In this document: positions 1 through 8,008 of the stretch, in pieces | How positions within the stretch are numbered: the stretch's first letter is position 1 | Layout of the letters: each line of letters opens with the position of its first letter | Assembly (NCBI RefSeq): GCF_943193005.1 | Contig: NZ_CALPCH010000013.1 | Span: 1 to 64,000, forward strand | Origin: Pumilibacter intestinalis | Lineage (GTDB): Bacteria > Bacillota > Clostridia > Christensenellales > Pumilibacteraceae | Reading direction: 5' to 3' | DNA length: 64,000 nucleotides | Notes under the pieces: generated by a model | What the model was told of the DNA's origin: nothing | Seen by the model: only the letters and a program-made list of their open reading frames with translations | Database searches by the model: none | Made by a program: the position numbers and the translations under genes

Positions 1-66
<66 letters not shown>

Positions 67-190
67 AAGGAACTCGCGAATAGAGCGAGTATACTTCAAG
101 AAGAGAGGTTGGGGAAAGATAAAGTTGTTTAAGCCCAACCGAGTGTCAATTTGGTTTGCAAGAAATTTATTTCGTAAGTGTGCTTAAGTA
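67..190 (+). other. 16S 3' flank with processing-type hairpins
   Basis: This is untranslated sequence between the mature 16S end and the terminator. ACTCGC (72-77) can pair with GCGAGT (85-90), and GGTTGGG (107-113) with CCCAACC (134-140). These stems are plausible trailer processing structures. No tRNA cloverleaf and no 23S 5' end can be found here. Confidence 0.5.
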
Positions 191-229
191 AAGAGGACTG
201 TCTGTTAACCGCGACAGTCCTCTTTTTTT
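191..229 (+). terminator. Rho-independent terminator of the rRNA transcript
   Basis: A perfect 11-bp stem (AGAGGACTGTC at 192-202 with GACAGTCCTCT at 213-223) is followed directly by a run of Ts to 229. It ends the 16S transcript about 165 bases after the mature 3' end, before any other rRNA gene. Confidence 0.92.
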
Positions 230-249
230 GTGTTTTATGATTTGGTATG

Positions 250-685
250 AGATTGCCGCGGGTGCAAGCACCCTCGCAATGACATATATTCTGCCGTATG
301 AGATTGCCGCGGGCACACAGTGCCCTCGCAATGACATTGTGACCGCCCGTCATTGCGAGGAAACTTGTTTCCGAAGCAATCCCCTGCATGAGAAAACAAA
401 CAACACTTGTTCCATGACTGAGATTGCCGCGGGCACACAGTGCCCTCGCAATGACAGTGCGCTCGGCTAAGGACAATGTTTACCCGTCATTGCGAGCGTA
501 GCGAAGCAATCTCCTGCATGAGAAAACAAACAACACTTGTTCCATGACTGAGATTGCCACGGGTGCAAGCACCCTCGCAATGACATATATTCTGCCGTAT
601 GAGATTGCCGCGTCGGGCAAAGCCCTCGCAATGACAGTGCGCTCGGCTAAGGACAAGGTTATCAATAAATGCCCTTGCAATGACG
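250..685. repeat. Cluster A of interspersed hairpin repeats (seven units)
   Basis: Units lie at about 250-283, 301-335, 349-383, 421-455, 486-513, 551-584 and 602-635, with a fragment at 670-685. Each reads, in one orientation, GTCATTGCGAG, then a small variable inverted repeat, then a purine-rich step into GGCAATC or AGCAATC. Inner stems differ between units but stay paired, for example GGTG/CACC, GGGCAC/GTGCCC and GGAAAC/GTTTCC. Two units in opposite orientation are joined by a conserved spacer containing CATGAGAAAACAAACAACAC and TTCCATG. No gene is seen in 230-689; the short open frames here are by-products of the repeats. Confidence 0.93.
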
Positions 686-689
686 GCAA

Positions 690-1892
690 TCAGCGCATTT
701 CGTATATTGCGAAAAACATTTTTTGTACGCTCGAGTATTTCACGTCGTATATTATTTCTCCGGTGTCGGGATTGGTTTGACCCGTGTCCGATACCGAACC
801 GTCGGTTACTTTGTCGGTGTAGCTGCCGCTTCCGTTTTCCGCGCCGTTGCTCTTTAAGAACAGGTCGTTTATAAAACCGCCTATCTTTTCAAAGGTGCGG
901 TTGAGCCAACCGGCAAAACCGGGTTGCGCCGATTTGTCGTTCCAAAACTTAAAGGCGTTGCGTTGCTCGGTGAGTATTTGCGGCGCGAGGCTCTTTCTTA
1001 TTTCCTCGTAGTCGGTCTTTATGCTCGAGTTTGCGTTCACGGCGGGGAGCAGTGCGGAAAAGCAAGAGAAATACCCGCAATATCTGAGGTAGTCGTCGTC
1101 CGACGAAAGCAGTATGTAATACGCTACGAAATTGGCTTCGCCCTCGCGCATAACGCCTTTGGCGTGCGCCATTTCGTGCGCCATGGTTTGCGCTATATCG
1201 CTGGGCGGAATATCTTTGTTAACCGTGGGTTCGCCGAGCGGCACGAAAGTTATGCCCGAAATGTTGTTGAGCGTTAAAAACCAACTGTTTATTAAGCCTT
1301 TGGCTTTTGGGGTGTAGGAGTAAAAATATTCGCCGTCCAGCCGCTTGTATTCGTTTTGCAGTTTTTCGCTTAGCTCGCGCACGGAGTAGGGCGAAATCAC
1401 GTTGCCCGCGGAGTCGCGTTCGAATTTCAGGGCGAGCGCGTTGTAGTCGTTCGCAAAACAGCGCACCATTTCGGTTACGTCTTGCGGCTCGTACTCGGTT
1501 TGACTTTGCGGCACCGGCGCGGCGGGGCGGTAGTAGGGAAATCCCACCGTGAGAGTATAGAAATTAAACACCGAAAGGGCGCATATCACGGTTACGCACA
1601 TCCATTTGAGCACAGCCGCGCACTTATTGCGAATAAGCGATTTTATCATGAGCACGAACAGCGCAATCGCGGCGATTATAACGGCTATCACGCAGAACTC
1701 GAAGAGTGAAAAAGGCAACGCCGAAGTTATGTGCCCTATAATAAAAATCCACGGTCGGGAAACGTAGCGGCACACGAAATCGGAAAAAGAAGACGAGAGC
1801 GTGCGTATCCACATAAGGAGAATAAGCGTGACAATAAGCCCGCCCGCAACGCTCGCCAAAACAATGAGTTCTTTTTTCTTTTTGCGCTCCAT
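690..1892 (-). CDS. DUF3810 family membrane protein with HExxH motif
   Basis: About 400 residues. Three hydrophobic segments occupy the first 110 or so residues. An extracytoplasmic region follows with H-E-M-A-H, an HExxH zinc-peptidase signature, and E-G-E-A-N about ten residues later, the arrangement seen in DUF3810 proteins, which are suspected membrane metallopeptidases. The C-terminal 60 residues are Gly/Ser/Thr-rich and probably disordered. Two in-frame ATGs exist (1910 and 1892). I chose 1892 because the promoter at 1899-1928 would start transcription on that A. No Shine-Dalgarno precedes either. The gene stands alone, divergent from plsC, and its 3' end abuts repeat cluster A. Substrate and activity are unknown; the family call rests on the motif and topology. 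Confidence 0.8.
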   Translation of the reverse strand: MERKKKKELIVLASVAGGLIVTLILLMWIRTLSSSFSDFVCRYVSRPWIFIIGHITSALPFSLFEFCVIAVIIAAIALFVLMIKSLIRNKCAAVLKWMCVTVICALSVFNFYTLTVGFPYYRPAAPVPQSQTEYEPQDVTEMVRCFANDYNALALKFERDSAGNVISPYSVRELSEKLQNEYKRLDGEYFYSYTPKAKGLINSWFLTLNNISGITFVPLGEPTVNKDIPPSDIAQTMAHEMAHAKGVMREGEANFVAYYILLSSDDDYLRYCGYFSCFSALLPAVNANSSIKTDYEEIRKSLAPQILTEQRNAFKFWNDKSAQPGFAGWLNRTFEKIGGFINDLFLKSNGAENGSGSYTDKVTDGSVSDTGQTNPDTGEIIYDVKYSSVQKMFFAIYEMR

Positions 1893-1898
1893 AAGATA

Positions 1899-1928
1899 AG
1901 TATACCGCATAAACGGCGCAATTGTAAA
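1899..1928 (-). promoter_or_regulatory. SigA-type promoter that would give a leaderless mRNA
   Basis: Read on the minus strand: TTTACA (1928-1923), an 18-bp spacer, TATACT (1904-1899), then 6 nt to the ATG at 1892. The predicted transcription start falls on the start codon itself. Confidence 0.65.
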
Positions 1929-1967
1929 GAATTAGTATGAAATTTTCATGAAATGTTCGCTTTTCTA

Positions 1968-1996
1968 TTGCCAAAGCATGTATAAGGTGTTATACT
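1968..1996 (+). promoter_or_regulatory. SigA-type promoter for plsC-mtnN
   Basis: TTGCCA (1968-1973), a 17-bp spacer and TATACT (1991-1996), placed about 45 nt before the plsC start. It is divergent from the DUF3810 promoter. Confidence 0.7.
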
Positions 1997-2042
1997 AAAC
2001 TTAACTGTGCATATTCGATGCGCAGGTTGTAAGGGGAAGGTC

Positions 2043-2795
2043 ATGCAAGAAAATAACGAGCAAACGCAGTCCGAGCAAAAGCAAGAATACGTTTGCAAAT
2101 TGAAAACCAAAAAGCATTCGGTAGATTACACAACTTATAAATACTATAACAAAGACAGGTCGTTTAGACTGTTGAAATTTATGCACAGGGCAGTGTCTAA
2201 CGTGTTTTTACGCGCATACCTGAAATGCTTTCACAGAGTAAAAGTTATAGGCAAACAAAACGTGGCGGCTCTCAAACGAAGGGGCGCGGTGATTGTGTCT
2301 AACCATATTCACCCGCTCGATATTCAGATGATATCCACGTTCGTGTTCGGAATGCGACCGGTGCACTGGCTCACGCTTTCGCGCAATATGGATTTGTCGG
2401 TGCGTTTCTTTATACAAAACAGCGGCGGTGTGCCCATACCCGACGACCGCGACCAAAAGAAGAGATGTTTTGCCGAAATGGGCGAGCTGTTGCGCGACGG
2501 CGGACTGTTGCACATTTGCCCCGAGGGCAGTTTGGTGGAACTGTGCGACGATATCCGACCTTTCAAAGACGGCGCGTTTAGGTTCGCGTTCGAAAATCGC
2601 GTGCCGCTCGTTCCCGTAACGCTCAGATTTGTGGCGTATAACCCCAAAGGCAAGAAATACAAATTTCCGCGCTTTATAATTGACGTTGCCGAGCCTATTT
2701 ATCCCACCGTTCCGCAAGACGTGATGAAGCGCAAAGCGGAGCGCATAATGCGCGGCAAATGCAACAGGCTCATAGTAAAGCCCGAAAACGTATAA
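2043..2795 (+). CDS. plsC: 1-acyl-sn-glycerol-3-phosphate acyltransferase family
   Basis: A protein of 250 residues. The acyltransferase signature HX4D is present as N-H-I-H-P-L-D, and the second block P-E-G-S contacts phosphate in this family. A third conserved block follows (K-D-G-A-F, then V-P-L-V-P-V). The family transfers an acyl chain to lysophosphatidic acid at the inner membrane face to make phosphatidic acid. The start is the ATG after AAGGGGAAGG (spacing about 5); an upstream in-frame ATG at 2007 lacks a ribosome-binding site. The N-terminal 50 residues are polar and charged and may be a lineage extension. The gene lies 12 nt before mtnN, probably co-transcribed from the promoter at 1968. 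The exact acceptor cannot be decided from sequence. Confidence 0.88.
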   Translation: MQENNEQTQSEQKQEYVCKLKTKKHSVDYTTYKYYNKDRSFRLLKFMHRAVSNVFLRAYLKCFHRVKVIGKQNVAALKRRGAVIVSNHIHPLDIQMISTFVFGMRPVHWLTLSRNMDLSVRFFIQNSGGVPIPDDRDQKKRCFAEMGELLRDGGLLHICPEGSLVELCDDIRPFKDGAFRFAFENRVPLVPVTLRFVAYNPKGKKYKFPRFIIDVAEPIYPTVPQDVMKRKAERIMRGKCNRLIVKPENV

Positions 2796-2807
2796 CGGAG
2801 AAACGAT

Positions 2808-3509
2808 TTGAAAACTTTGATAATGGGCGCGCTCGACGAGGAAATCGACGGCATATACGCCGCAATGAAAGACAGGCGCGAGCTTAAGGCGGGCGCGTTT
2901 ACCGTGTATGGCGGCAAACTGTACAAAGAGGAAATACTGCTGTGCCGTTGCGGCATAGGCAAGGTGAATTCCGCGGCGGCTACGAGCGCGGCGCTTTCGG
3001 TAATAGGCGGCGTAAACCGAGTAATAAACACAGGCGTTGCCGGCGGCATAGGCAAGGGAATTAAGCGCGGCGACGTGGTGCTCGGCACGCGCACCGTTCA
3101 GCATGATTTCGACGCAACCGCCGACGGAAAACGCAAAGGGCAGATTGAAGGGTTCGACAGCGAATTTTTCGACGGCGATACATACATGCTTGAAAAAATG
3201 GAGCGCGCTCTCTCCGCCGAAAATATCCCTTATCACAAGGGCATAATAGCAAGCGGCGACAAATTCATTGCCGACAACGCGGTTGCCGGCTCTTTGAACG
3301 CAGAGTTCGGCGCGATATCGTGCGAAATGGAGAGCGCGGCAATTGCGCAGGTGTGCGCGCTCTACAAAGTGCCGTATCTTGCCATGCGTGCAATATCAGA
3401 TAACGGCGACGAAGAAGCGGTGGAAAGTTTTTACGAGTTTGTACATAAAGCGGCGAACAACAACGCCCGAGCCATAAACAAGTTTTTCCGCACCGAGGCG
3501 GGATTGTAA
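2808..3509 (+). CDS. mtnN: 5'-methylthioadenosine/S-adenosylhomocysteine nucleosidase
   Basis: A protein of 233 residues, the normal length for this family. It cleaves adenine from MTA and SAH, recycling by-products of SAM-dependent methylation and polyamine synthesis, in the cytoplasm. Hallmarks are the N-terminal A-L-D-E-E-I with the catalytic Glu, the G-I-G-K-V-N-S-A segment, N-T-G-V-A-G-G, the nucleoside-binding C-E-M-E-S near residue 168, and S-D-N-G-D, in which the Asp is the general acid. The start codon is TTG at 2808, preceded by ACGGAGAAA. It shares the window with metK (17358), which makes the SAM whose products it degrades. Confidence 0.93.
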   Translation: MKTLIMGALDEEIDGIYAAMKDRRELKAGAFTVYGGKLYKEEILLCRCGIGKVNSAAATSAALSVIGGVNRVINTGVAGGIGKGIKRGDVVLGTRTVQHDFDATADGKRKGQIEGFDSEFFDGDTYMLEKMERALSAENIPYHKGIIASGDKFIADNAVAGSLNAEFGAISCEMESAAIAQVCALYKVPYLAMRAISDNGDEEAVESFYEFVHKAANNNARAINKFFRTEAGL

Positions 3510-3552
3510 AAGCGTTTTAACGCTTATTGTAATATTTACGGGAAAGATACGC

Positions 3553-3579
3553 AAACTACCGATATTATGTTGGTAGTTT
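3553..3579 (+). promoter_or_regulatory. Hairpin enclosing the DUF421 start codon
   Basis: AAACTACC (3553-3560) is complementary to GGTAGTTT (3572-3579), and the 11-nt loop contains the ATG at 3567. No Shine-Dalgarno lies upstream. The structure may modulate initiation. A weak terminator is the alternative, since Ts follow the second arm. Confidence 0.4.
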
Positions 3580-4262
3580 TTATCAAATCTCTCATCACTT
3601 TCTTTTTGGTACTCATAGTGGTGCGGCTTATGGGCAAACGCCAGCTCGGTGAAATGCAGCCGTTCGAGCTTGTAATCACCTTTATTATAGCCGAGGTTGC
3701 TTGCATACCCATGAACGACCCGTATATTCCTTTTTACTACGGCATAGTGCCCATAATCACGCTCGGCGTGTTGCACCTCGTGCTCAGCGTGCTTGCGAGA
3801 AAGAGCATACTCGCACGCAAGATAATAAGCGGCAGGAGCGTTATCGCCATAGACAAAAACGGGATAAACTACGAAAATCTCAAGAAGATGAACGTGAACG
3901 TAAACGACCTTATCGAAGCGGTGCGCAGCAGCGGTTACATGGATTTTGCCGATATAGAGTACGCCATATTCGAAACCAACGGCAAAGTCTGCGTTGTGGA
4001 AAAGGAGTGCGACCCCACCCAACCCAAACCCGCGTATTTGCCGCTGAGCCTACTCGTGGACGGCAAGTTCGATAAAGAAAATCTCGAGCTTGCGGGCGCA
4101 ACGGAACAAAAGATAACCGAGGTTTTTCTCAAAAACGGCATTAAAAATCCCAAAGAGGTGCTGTATACCGACGTTCGGCAGGACGGCACGCTATACGTAA
4201 GCCCCAAATACAAGAAATGTTTTACGCAGAAAATTTCCATAAAGGGCGGTGAAAACTGGTGA
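3567..4262 (+). CDS. DUF421 (YetF/YrbG-like) membrane protein
   Basis: A protein of 231 residues. Two or three hydrophobic helices fill the first 75 residues and include the diagnostic M-G-K-R-Q-L-G-E-M-Q-P-F-E-L-V motif. A small mixed alpha/beta cytosolic domain follows with the usual I-D-K-N-G. The C-terminal 70 residues are a charged extension. The family is widespread in spore formers; several members are sporulation-expressed or germination-linked, but the molecular role is unknown. The gene overlaps the next by 4 nt (GTGA), and DUF421-DUF4363 pairs recur in Clostridia, so the two probably act together. Confidence 0.9.
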   Translation: MLVVFIKSLITFFLVLIVVRLMGKRQLGEMQPFELVITFIIAEVACIPMNDPYIPFYYGIVPIITLGVLHLVLSVLARKSILARKIISGRSVIAIDKNGINYENLKKMNVNVNDLIEAVRSSGYMDFADIEYAIFETNGKVCVVEKECDPTQPKPAYLPLSLLVDGKFDKENLELAGATEQKITEVFLKNGIKNPKEVLYTDVRQDGTLYVSPKYKKCFTQKISIKGGENW

Positions 4263-4651
4263 AAAAGCTGTTAATCATACTCGGATTTTTTGCGGTAATG
4301 ATGGGATTTGCCGTTTGGGAAATAGTGGCTACGACCAACTTTTACAAAGAAACGGTGAGCATACTCGGCGAAATCGAGAGCAGTTTCACCGTGTATGCCG
4401 ACTCGCTCGACTGCGAAGAAAATCTCGAAACGGTGCGCAAACTCGAAAAACATTGGGAGAGCGGTCGCCGACTCGTTCTCATGTTCGGCAATCACACCGT
4501 GGTGAGAAACGCCGACGAGCGAATAACCGCGCTCGGGGAATTCGCGCGGCAGAACGAGCACAGCGACGCCATGGTGAGCCTTAGGCAGGCGCAACGGTAT
4601 ATATCCGACTTAATGCAAGACGTTTACCCCGGAGCTACGAATTTATTGTAG
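4259..4651 (+). CDS. DUF4363 family protein
   Basis: A protein of 130 residues with an N-terminal membrane anchor (residues 3-24) and an all-helical extracytoplasmic domain. The alternating hydrophobic and charged pattern (E-I-E-S-S-F, D-E-R-I-T-A-L-G-E-F) is typical of DUF4363 four-helix-bundle proteins. It starts with GTG overlapping the DUF421 stop codon, which indicates translational coupling. No enzymatic motif is seen. The biochemical function of the family is undescribed. Confidence 0.8.
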   Translation: MKKLLIILGFFAVMMGFAVWEIVATTNFYKETVSILGEIESSFTVYADSLDCEENLETVRKLEKHWESGRRLVLMFGNHTVVRNADERITALGEFARQNEHSDAMVSLRQAQRYISDLMQDVYPGATNLL

Positions 4652-4720
4652 CGATAACGCGAAAATTGCGGAAAACCTTTGTGAATAAACCGCAAGACTC
4701 CGAAAACGCCGCCAAAACGT

Positions 4721-4749
4721 TTGCAAAATTTTTTGCAATGGGTTACAAT
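4721..4749 (+). promoter_or_regulatory. Promoter for holA
   Basis: TTGCAA (4721-4726), a 17-bp spacer and TACAAT (4744-4749), followed by the ribosome-binding site GGGAGACGGAG before the TTG start. Confidence 0.65.
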
Positions 4750-4773
4750 TAAAGGCAACGGGAGACGGAGAAA

Positions 4774-5724
4774 TTGCTTTTCAGCGAATTAAAAAAACAT
4801 TTGCGCACTGAGGATATTAAATCCGCTTATTACGTAACCGGCGAAGACGCATTTTTGACGCAGTCTGCGCTCAAACTTTTCCGTGCGCTCGCCGAGCCCG
4901 TGCCCGACTTTAATCTCGGCGAAATGGTTGCGCCGCAGTCCGCGGTTGCGATAGCGGAGGCTTGCGAGGGTTTGCCGCTCGGCGGCGACAGAAGGGTGGT
5001 CATAGTTACCGAGTTTGCCAAAACCGATATGACAGCATTACATAAATATCTCGACAATCCCTGCCCGAGCACCGTGCTCGTGTTTTGTTCCGAAAAGCCC
5101 GAAAACAACATGTCGAAACTTATGAGCAAGCTCGCCATAGTTGACTGCTCCAAACTCGACAGGCGAACGGTGCTCAGCTGGATAGCGGTAAGGTCGCGCG
5201 AGTACGGCTCGAGCATAACCGAGAGCGCGGCTCAAATGCTCATAGATTACTGCGCGGGCGATATGTCGCGCGTGTCGGCGGAACTCGGCAAACTGTGCTC
5301 GTACCGCTTAGACGGAGTTATAAGCGAAGACGACGTTGCCGCGCTTACCGCGCCCACGCTGGATTTCAAGATATTCGCGCTAAGCGAGGCTGTGGCGGCT
5401 CGCGACAGTAAGAAAGCCGCCGTTGTGCTCAAAAGTCTTACCGAAAGCGGAGCTTCGCCGGTAATGCTCATAGGAATGCTTTATTCGCATTTCCGCAGAC
5501 TGCTTTACACGGCTATAACGCCGCAGTACGACCGCATGCCCGCCGACCTCGGAGTAAAGGAGTTCGCCGTTCGCAAAGGCAAAGAGCAGGCGGGAAAGTT
5601 CACGCCAAAAAAACTTAAGAAGATTTGCGACGGCTTGCAGGAAACCGACTTCGATATTAAGTCGGGCAGAATAACCGATAAAGTCGCGCTCGAGCTTACC
5701 GTGCTTCGTGCGCTTGCAATGTAA
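4774..5724 (+). CDS. holA: DNA polymerase III delta subunit
   Basis: A protein of 316 residues, slightly shorter than the usual 330-350. Delta opens the beta sliding clamp within the clamp loader. The N-terminal AAA+-like fold lacks ATPase motifs, as expected for delta. Recognisable segments are Y-Y-V-T-G-E-D-A-F-L near residue 21, the R-R-V-V-I-V-T-E-F strand, the helical C-D-G-D-M-S-type lid (here Y-C-A-G-D-M-S-R-V) and a C-terminal collar domain. The start is TTG at 4774 with a good ribosome-binding site. It is followed directly by repeat cluster B. Confidence 0.9.
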   Translation: MLFSELKKHLRTEDIKSAYYVTGEDAFLTQSALKLFRALAEPVPDFNLGEMVAPQSAVAIAEACEGLPLGGDRRVVIVTEFAKTDMTALHKYLDNPCPSTVLVFCSEKPENNMSKLMSKLAIVDCSKLDRRTVLSWIAVRSREYGSSITESAAQMLIDYCAGDMSRVSAELGKLCSYRLDGVISEDDVAALTAPTLDFKIFALSEAVAARDSKKAAVVLKSLTESGASPVMLIGMLYSHFRRLLYTAITPQYDRMPADLGVKEFAVRKGKEQAGKFTPKKLKKICDGLQETDFDIKSGRITDKVALELTVLRALAM

Positions 5725-5744
5725 TATCACGGGTTTTGTGTCAG

Positions 5745-5840
5745 AGATTGCCGCGTCGTCCTGCGGACTCCTCGCAATGACAATCTCATGCTGTAGACCC
5801 AAACGTCATTGCGAGCGAGTTAAACGAGCGTGGCAATCCC
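5745..5840. repeat. Cluster B of hairpin repeats (two units)
   Basis: Units lie at 5745-5781 and 5805-5840, in opposite orientation. Inner stems are GTCGTCCTGCGGAC-like and GCGAGTTAAACGAGC, both paired. The second unit ends about ten bases before the ribosome-binding site of the next gene, so it is probably transcribed. Confidence 0.88.
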
Positions 5841-5867
5841 ATCCATGAGAAAGGAGAGGTGAAAAAT

Positions 5868-6413
5868 TTGGATTTTATAGACAAGAAAAAAATCAATAAG
5901 TATGTGGTGATACTTTTGCTCTTTTTGTCGTTCGGGTTTGCGCAGTGGCAACCGTCGCGCGGCATGCTCGCGTATATGTCTTATACATATCCCGAGCTCG
6001 GGCAACCCGCTTGGATATTCAACGATATCGTAGCGATTTTGCTCGGAGGAATTATTCCGCTTATCGTATACGAGGTTGTAACGGCGTTTGCGGCGCGTTT
6101 CGTTGCCGCGAAGAACGGCGGAGCGTCCGACGAAATGAAATACGCTCTCCGGTTTTTCTTTATAGCGGCAAATTTGATAATAGGCGCGGTTAAATTCGTG
6201 TACTACGTTTCTCCGCTCGTTACTGTGTGGGGAAACATAATAATAGATTTCGTAATCACTACAGCGTTTTTCTGCCTGTATTTGTGGTATTGCGCGCGCA
6301 GATACGTGCCCAACACCCGCTGGGGCGCGATGCTCTTGAGCGTGGGCGGCACTTATCTTATAGTGGAAGCAATACTCACCGTATTCGGTCTTGTTACGGG
6401 GGTGTTGCTGTAA
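5868..6413 (+). CDS. Small polytopic membrane protein, unknown function
   Basis: About 181 residues with five hydrophobic segments and short basic loops; no enzymatic motif recognised. Two starts are possible: GTG at 5859, only 2 nt from the AAGGAGAG ribosome-binding site, and TTG at 5868, with normal spacing; I prefer the latter. Its TAA overlaps the ATG of the next gene (TAATG), so it is translationally coupled to an M28-like lipoprotein. The two may form a membrane complex. The name rests only on hydrophobicity. Confidence 0.7.
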   Translation: MDFIDKKKINKYVVILLLFLSFGFAQWQPSRGMLAYMSYTYPELGQPAWIFNDIVAILLGGIIPLIVYEVVTAFAARFVAAKNGGASDEMKYALRFFFIAANLIIGAVKFVYYVSPLVTVWGNIIIDFVITTAFFCLYLWYCARRYVPNTRWGAMLLSVGGTYLIVEAILTVFGLVTGVLL

Positions 6414-7756
6414 TGAAAAAGTTTGTTGCGATACTTTCGGTTTTCGTTTTGGCGGCATTCGTGCTTTGCGGGTGCGGCGGAAGCTTTACGGGCGGCGGCG
6501 CAAGCGAGAAGAAAACGCTTGTGAGCAGCGAAGATATAACTAAAAACATAGAGGAATTTTTGGGCGTGAGCGCGGGCGAACCCGACGGCAACGTGGGCAA
6601 TCGCAAATCCACGAGCGAGTCGGAGCGAAAAGCCGCGGAAAGGCTGTACGAAAAGTATGCCAACGGCTCGGAGTATTCCGCGCTCGGCGTAACCGTGCTT
6701 TCCGAAACGGAATTCGAGCTTAAAATAAGCGGGCAGGATTACGCCTCGCAAAACGTGGAAATCGTTTGGGAAAATCCCAACGGCAAAGGCAAGCAGGTAA
6801 TAATCGGCGCGAGTTACGACGGTAGTTACGGTCCTTACGACGAAAGCTCCTTAAAGCAAAAGGCGACGGGCGCGTTCGAGAGCGCAACGGGTGTGGCAAC
6901 GCTCATGAGCGTTATAGACTACGTTGCGGCGAACGAAGCCGAGCTTTCGGCAAAAATCGATTTCGATATATCGTTTGTGTTCTTCGGTTGCGGCGCGTAC
7001 AACTCATACGGAGCTTCGGTTTACGTTAACAAATATCTTTCGGCAAACGACCGACTCGACACCCTCGTTATGTTCGATATAGACCGTTTGGGCGGCGAAA
7101 ACATGTATATGTATTCGGACGAAACCAAAACGGAGCACGAGAACTTTTTGCGCAACGTTGCGGACTCGTGCGGGCTTGCGTTCGGCACGCTTCCCGCAAA
7201 CATGCCCATAATAGAGGGCGTGTATATAGAGGACGTGCATTACGCGCATTTCGGAATGTTCGGCGACCAAGCGCCCTTTTTCCAAAAGGATATTCCCGCG
7301 ATTAAATTCTTCAGCGGCTATTACGGCGGCTTCAATCTTTCCGACCTCGAAATGAGCGGCACGGTCAACATTGGCGGCACGGAACAAGACACATACACAA
7401 ATCTCAAAGCCGAACGCCCGAAATACGCTGAGCAGGGGAGCGATACCGCCACGCTTATTATAGAGAGCATGCTTTCGAGCGGCTTTGCCGATACCATGAC
7501 GGCGGCTCGCGCCTCTAAGTCCGATTACACGTTTTGGACCAAACCGCTTTGGGCTTATCTCACCGTAATATTCGCGATAATCGCGCTGTGCGTTTTGTTA
7601 ATCGTGATTGTGAAACATTTCGAGAAAAAGTATCCGTTCGTGCCGCAGGTTAAGCGCATGAAAATAGCCGTGTTCGGCATGGATTACGAAACCAAAAACG
7701 ACGAAGATATATTCATAGACATAAAAAAGACGGGCAACCCTTTCGACGGATACTGA
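6413..7756 (+). CDS. M28 peptidase-like lipoprotein, probably catalytically inactive
   Basis: A protein of 447 residues. A lipoprotein signal ends at L-C-G-C (Cys21). The middle follows the M28 zinc-aminopeptidase fold: I-I-G-A-S-Y-D-G at the usual HxD strand, G-A-F-E-S-A-T-G-V-A at the usual G-A-D-D-N-A-S-G-V-A, and F-F-G-C-G-A-Y-N-S-Y-G-A-S where active members have a Glu-Glu pair. The metal-binding His and Asp and the catalytic Glu are thus replaced. One transmembrane helix lies at about residues 382-405, followed by a 40-residue cytosolic tail, so the protein seems anchored at both ends. It may bind peptides or act as a scaffold. The start is the ATG overlapping the upstream stop. Fold assignment is by motif reading only. 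Confidence 0.75.
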   Translation: MKKFVAILSVFVLAAFVLCGCGGSFTGGGASEKKTLVSSEDITKNIEEFLGVSAGEPDGNVGNRKSTSESERKAAERLYEKYANGSEYSALGVTVLSETEFELKISGQDYASQNVEIVWENPNGKGKQVIIGASYDGSYGPYDESSLKQKATGAFESATGVATLMSVIDYVAANEAELSAKIDFDISFVFFGCGAYNSYGASVYVNKYLSANDRLDTLVMFDIDRLGGENMYMYSDETKTEHENFLRNVADSCGLAFGTLPANMPIIEGVYIEDVHYAHFGMFGDQAPFFQKDIPAIKFFSGYYGGFNLSDLEMSGTVNIGGTEQDTYTNLKAERPKYAEQGSDTATLIIESMLSSGFADTMTAARASKSDYTFWTKPLWAYLTVIFAIIALCVLLIVIVKHFEKKYPFVPQVKRMKIAVFGMDYETKNDEDIFIDIKKTGNPFDGY

Positions 7757-7767
7757 GAGTTTCCCGT

Positions 7768-7950
7768 GTCATTGCGAGGGCACGCAGTGCCCGTGGCAAT
7801 CTCTTGCATGGAACAGGTAAAGCCCCTATTGCTTTCTCATGAATGGGATTGCTTCGCTACGCTCGCAGTGACAATGTTGTCCCCGTGTCATTGCGAGGGC
7901 ATTTATGCCCGCGGCAATCTCTTGCATGGAACGGGTAAAGCCCCTATTCC
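7768..7950. repeat. Cluster C of hairpin repeats (three units, composite spacer)
   Basis: Units lie at 7768-7803, 7846-7872 and 7887-7921. The spacer TTGCATGGAAC(A/G)GGTAAAGC, then CCCTATT and TTTCTCAT, occurs after both the first and third units, so the mobile unit appears to be a hairpin plus spacer plus inverted hairpin (about 105 bp). Confidence 0.9.
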
Positions 7951-7973
7951 TTTCTCATCCCATATAAAGGAAT

Positions 7974-8003
7974 GGCATACAACCCTAACCGAAACCATAC
8001 AAT
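7974..8003 (+). promoter_or_regulatory. Candidate sporulation SigE promoter for yqfC
   Basis: CATACAAT (7996-8003) matches the SigE -10 consensus known from Bacillus, with GGCATACA (7974-7981) as a partial -35 at about 14 bp. The ATG of yqfC starts 5 nt after the -10, so this transcript may also be leaderless. yqfC is SigE-controlled in Bacillus subtilis. Confidence 0.45.
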
Positions 8004-8008
8004 AGAGT

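Noticed and set aside
67-190. tRNA gene in the 16S flank
   Set aside because: Two hairpins exist but no T-loop or anticodon arm sequence fits.
230-690. CRISPR-like array
   Set aside because: Repeats are palindromic, alternate in orientation, vary inside and lack uniform spacers; no cas gene in the window.
129-780. Short open frames across repeat cluster A
   Set aside because: They translate the repeat units and contain the same short peptides in several frames; no start context.
6227-6412. Upstream extension of the M28-like lipoprotein
   Set aside because: The frame runs back into the previous gene, but the lipoprotein signal and the overlapping TAATG start at 6413 define the real start.
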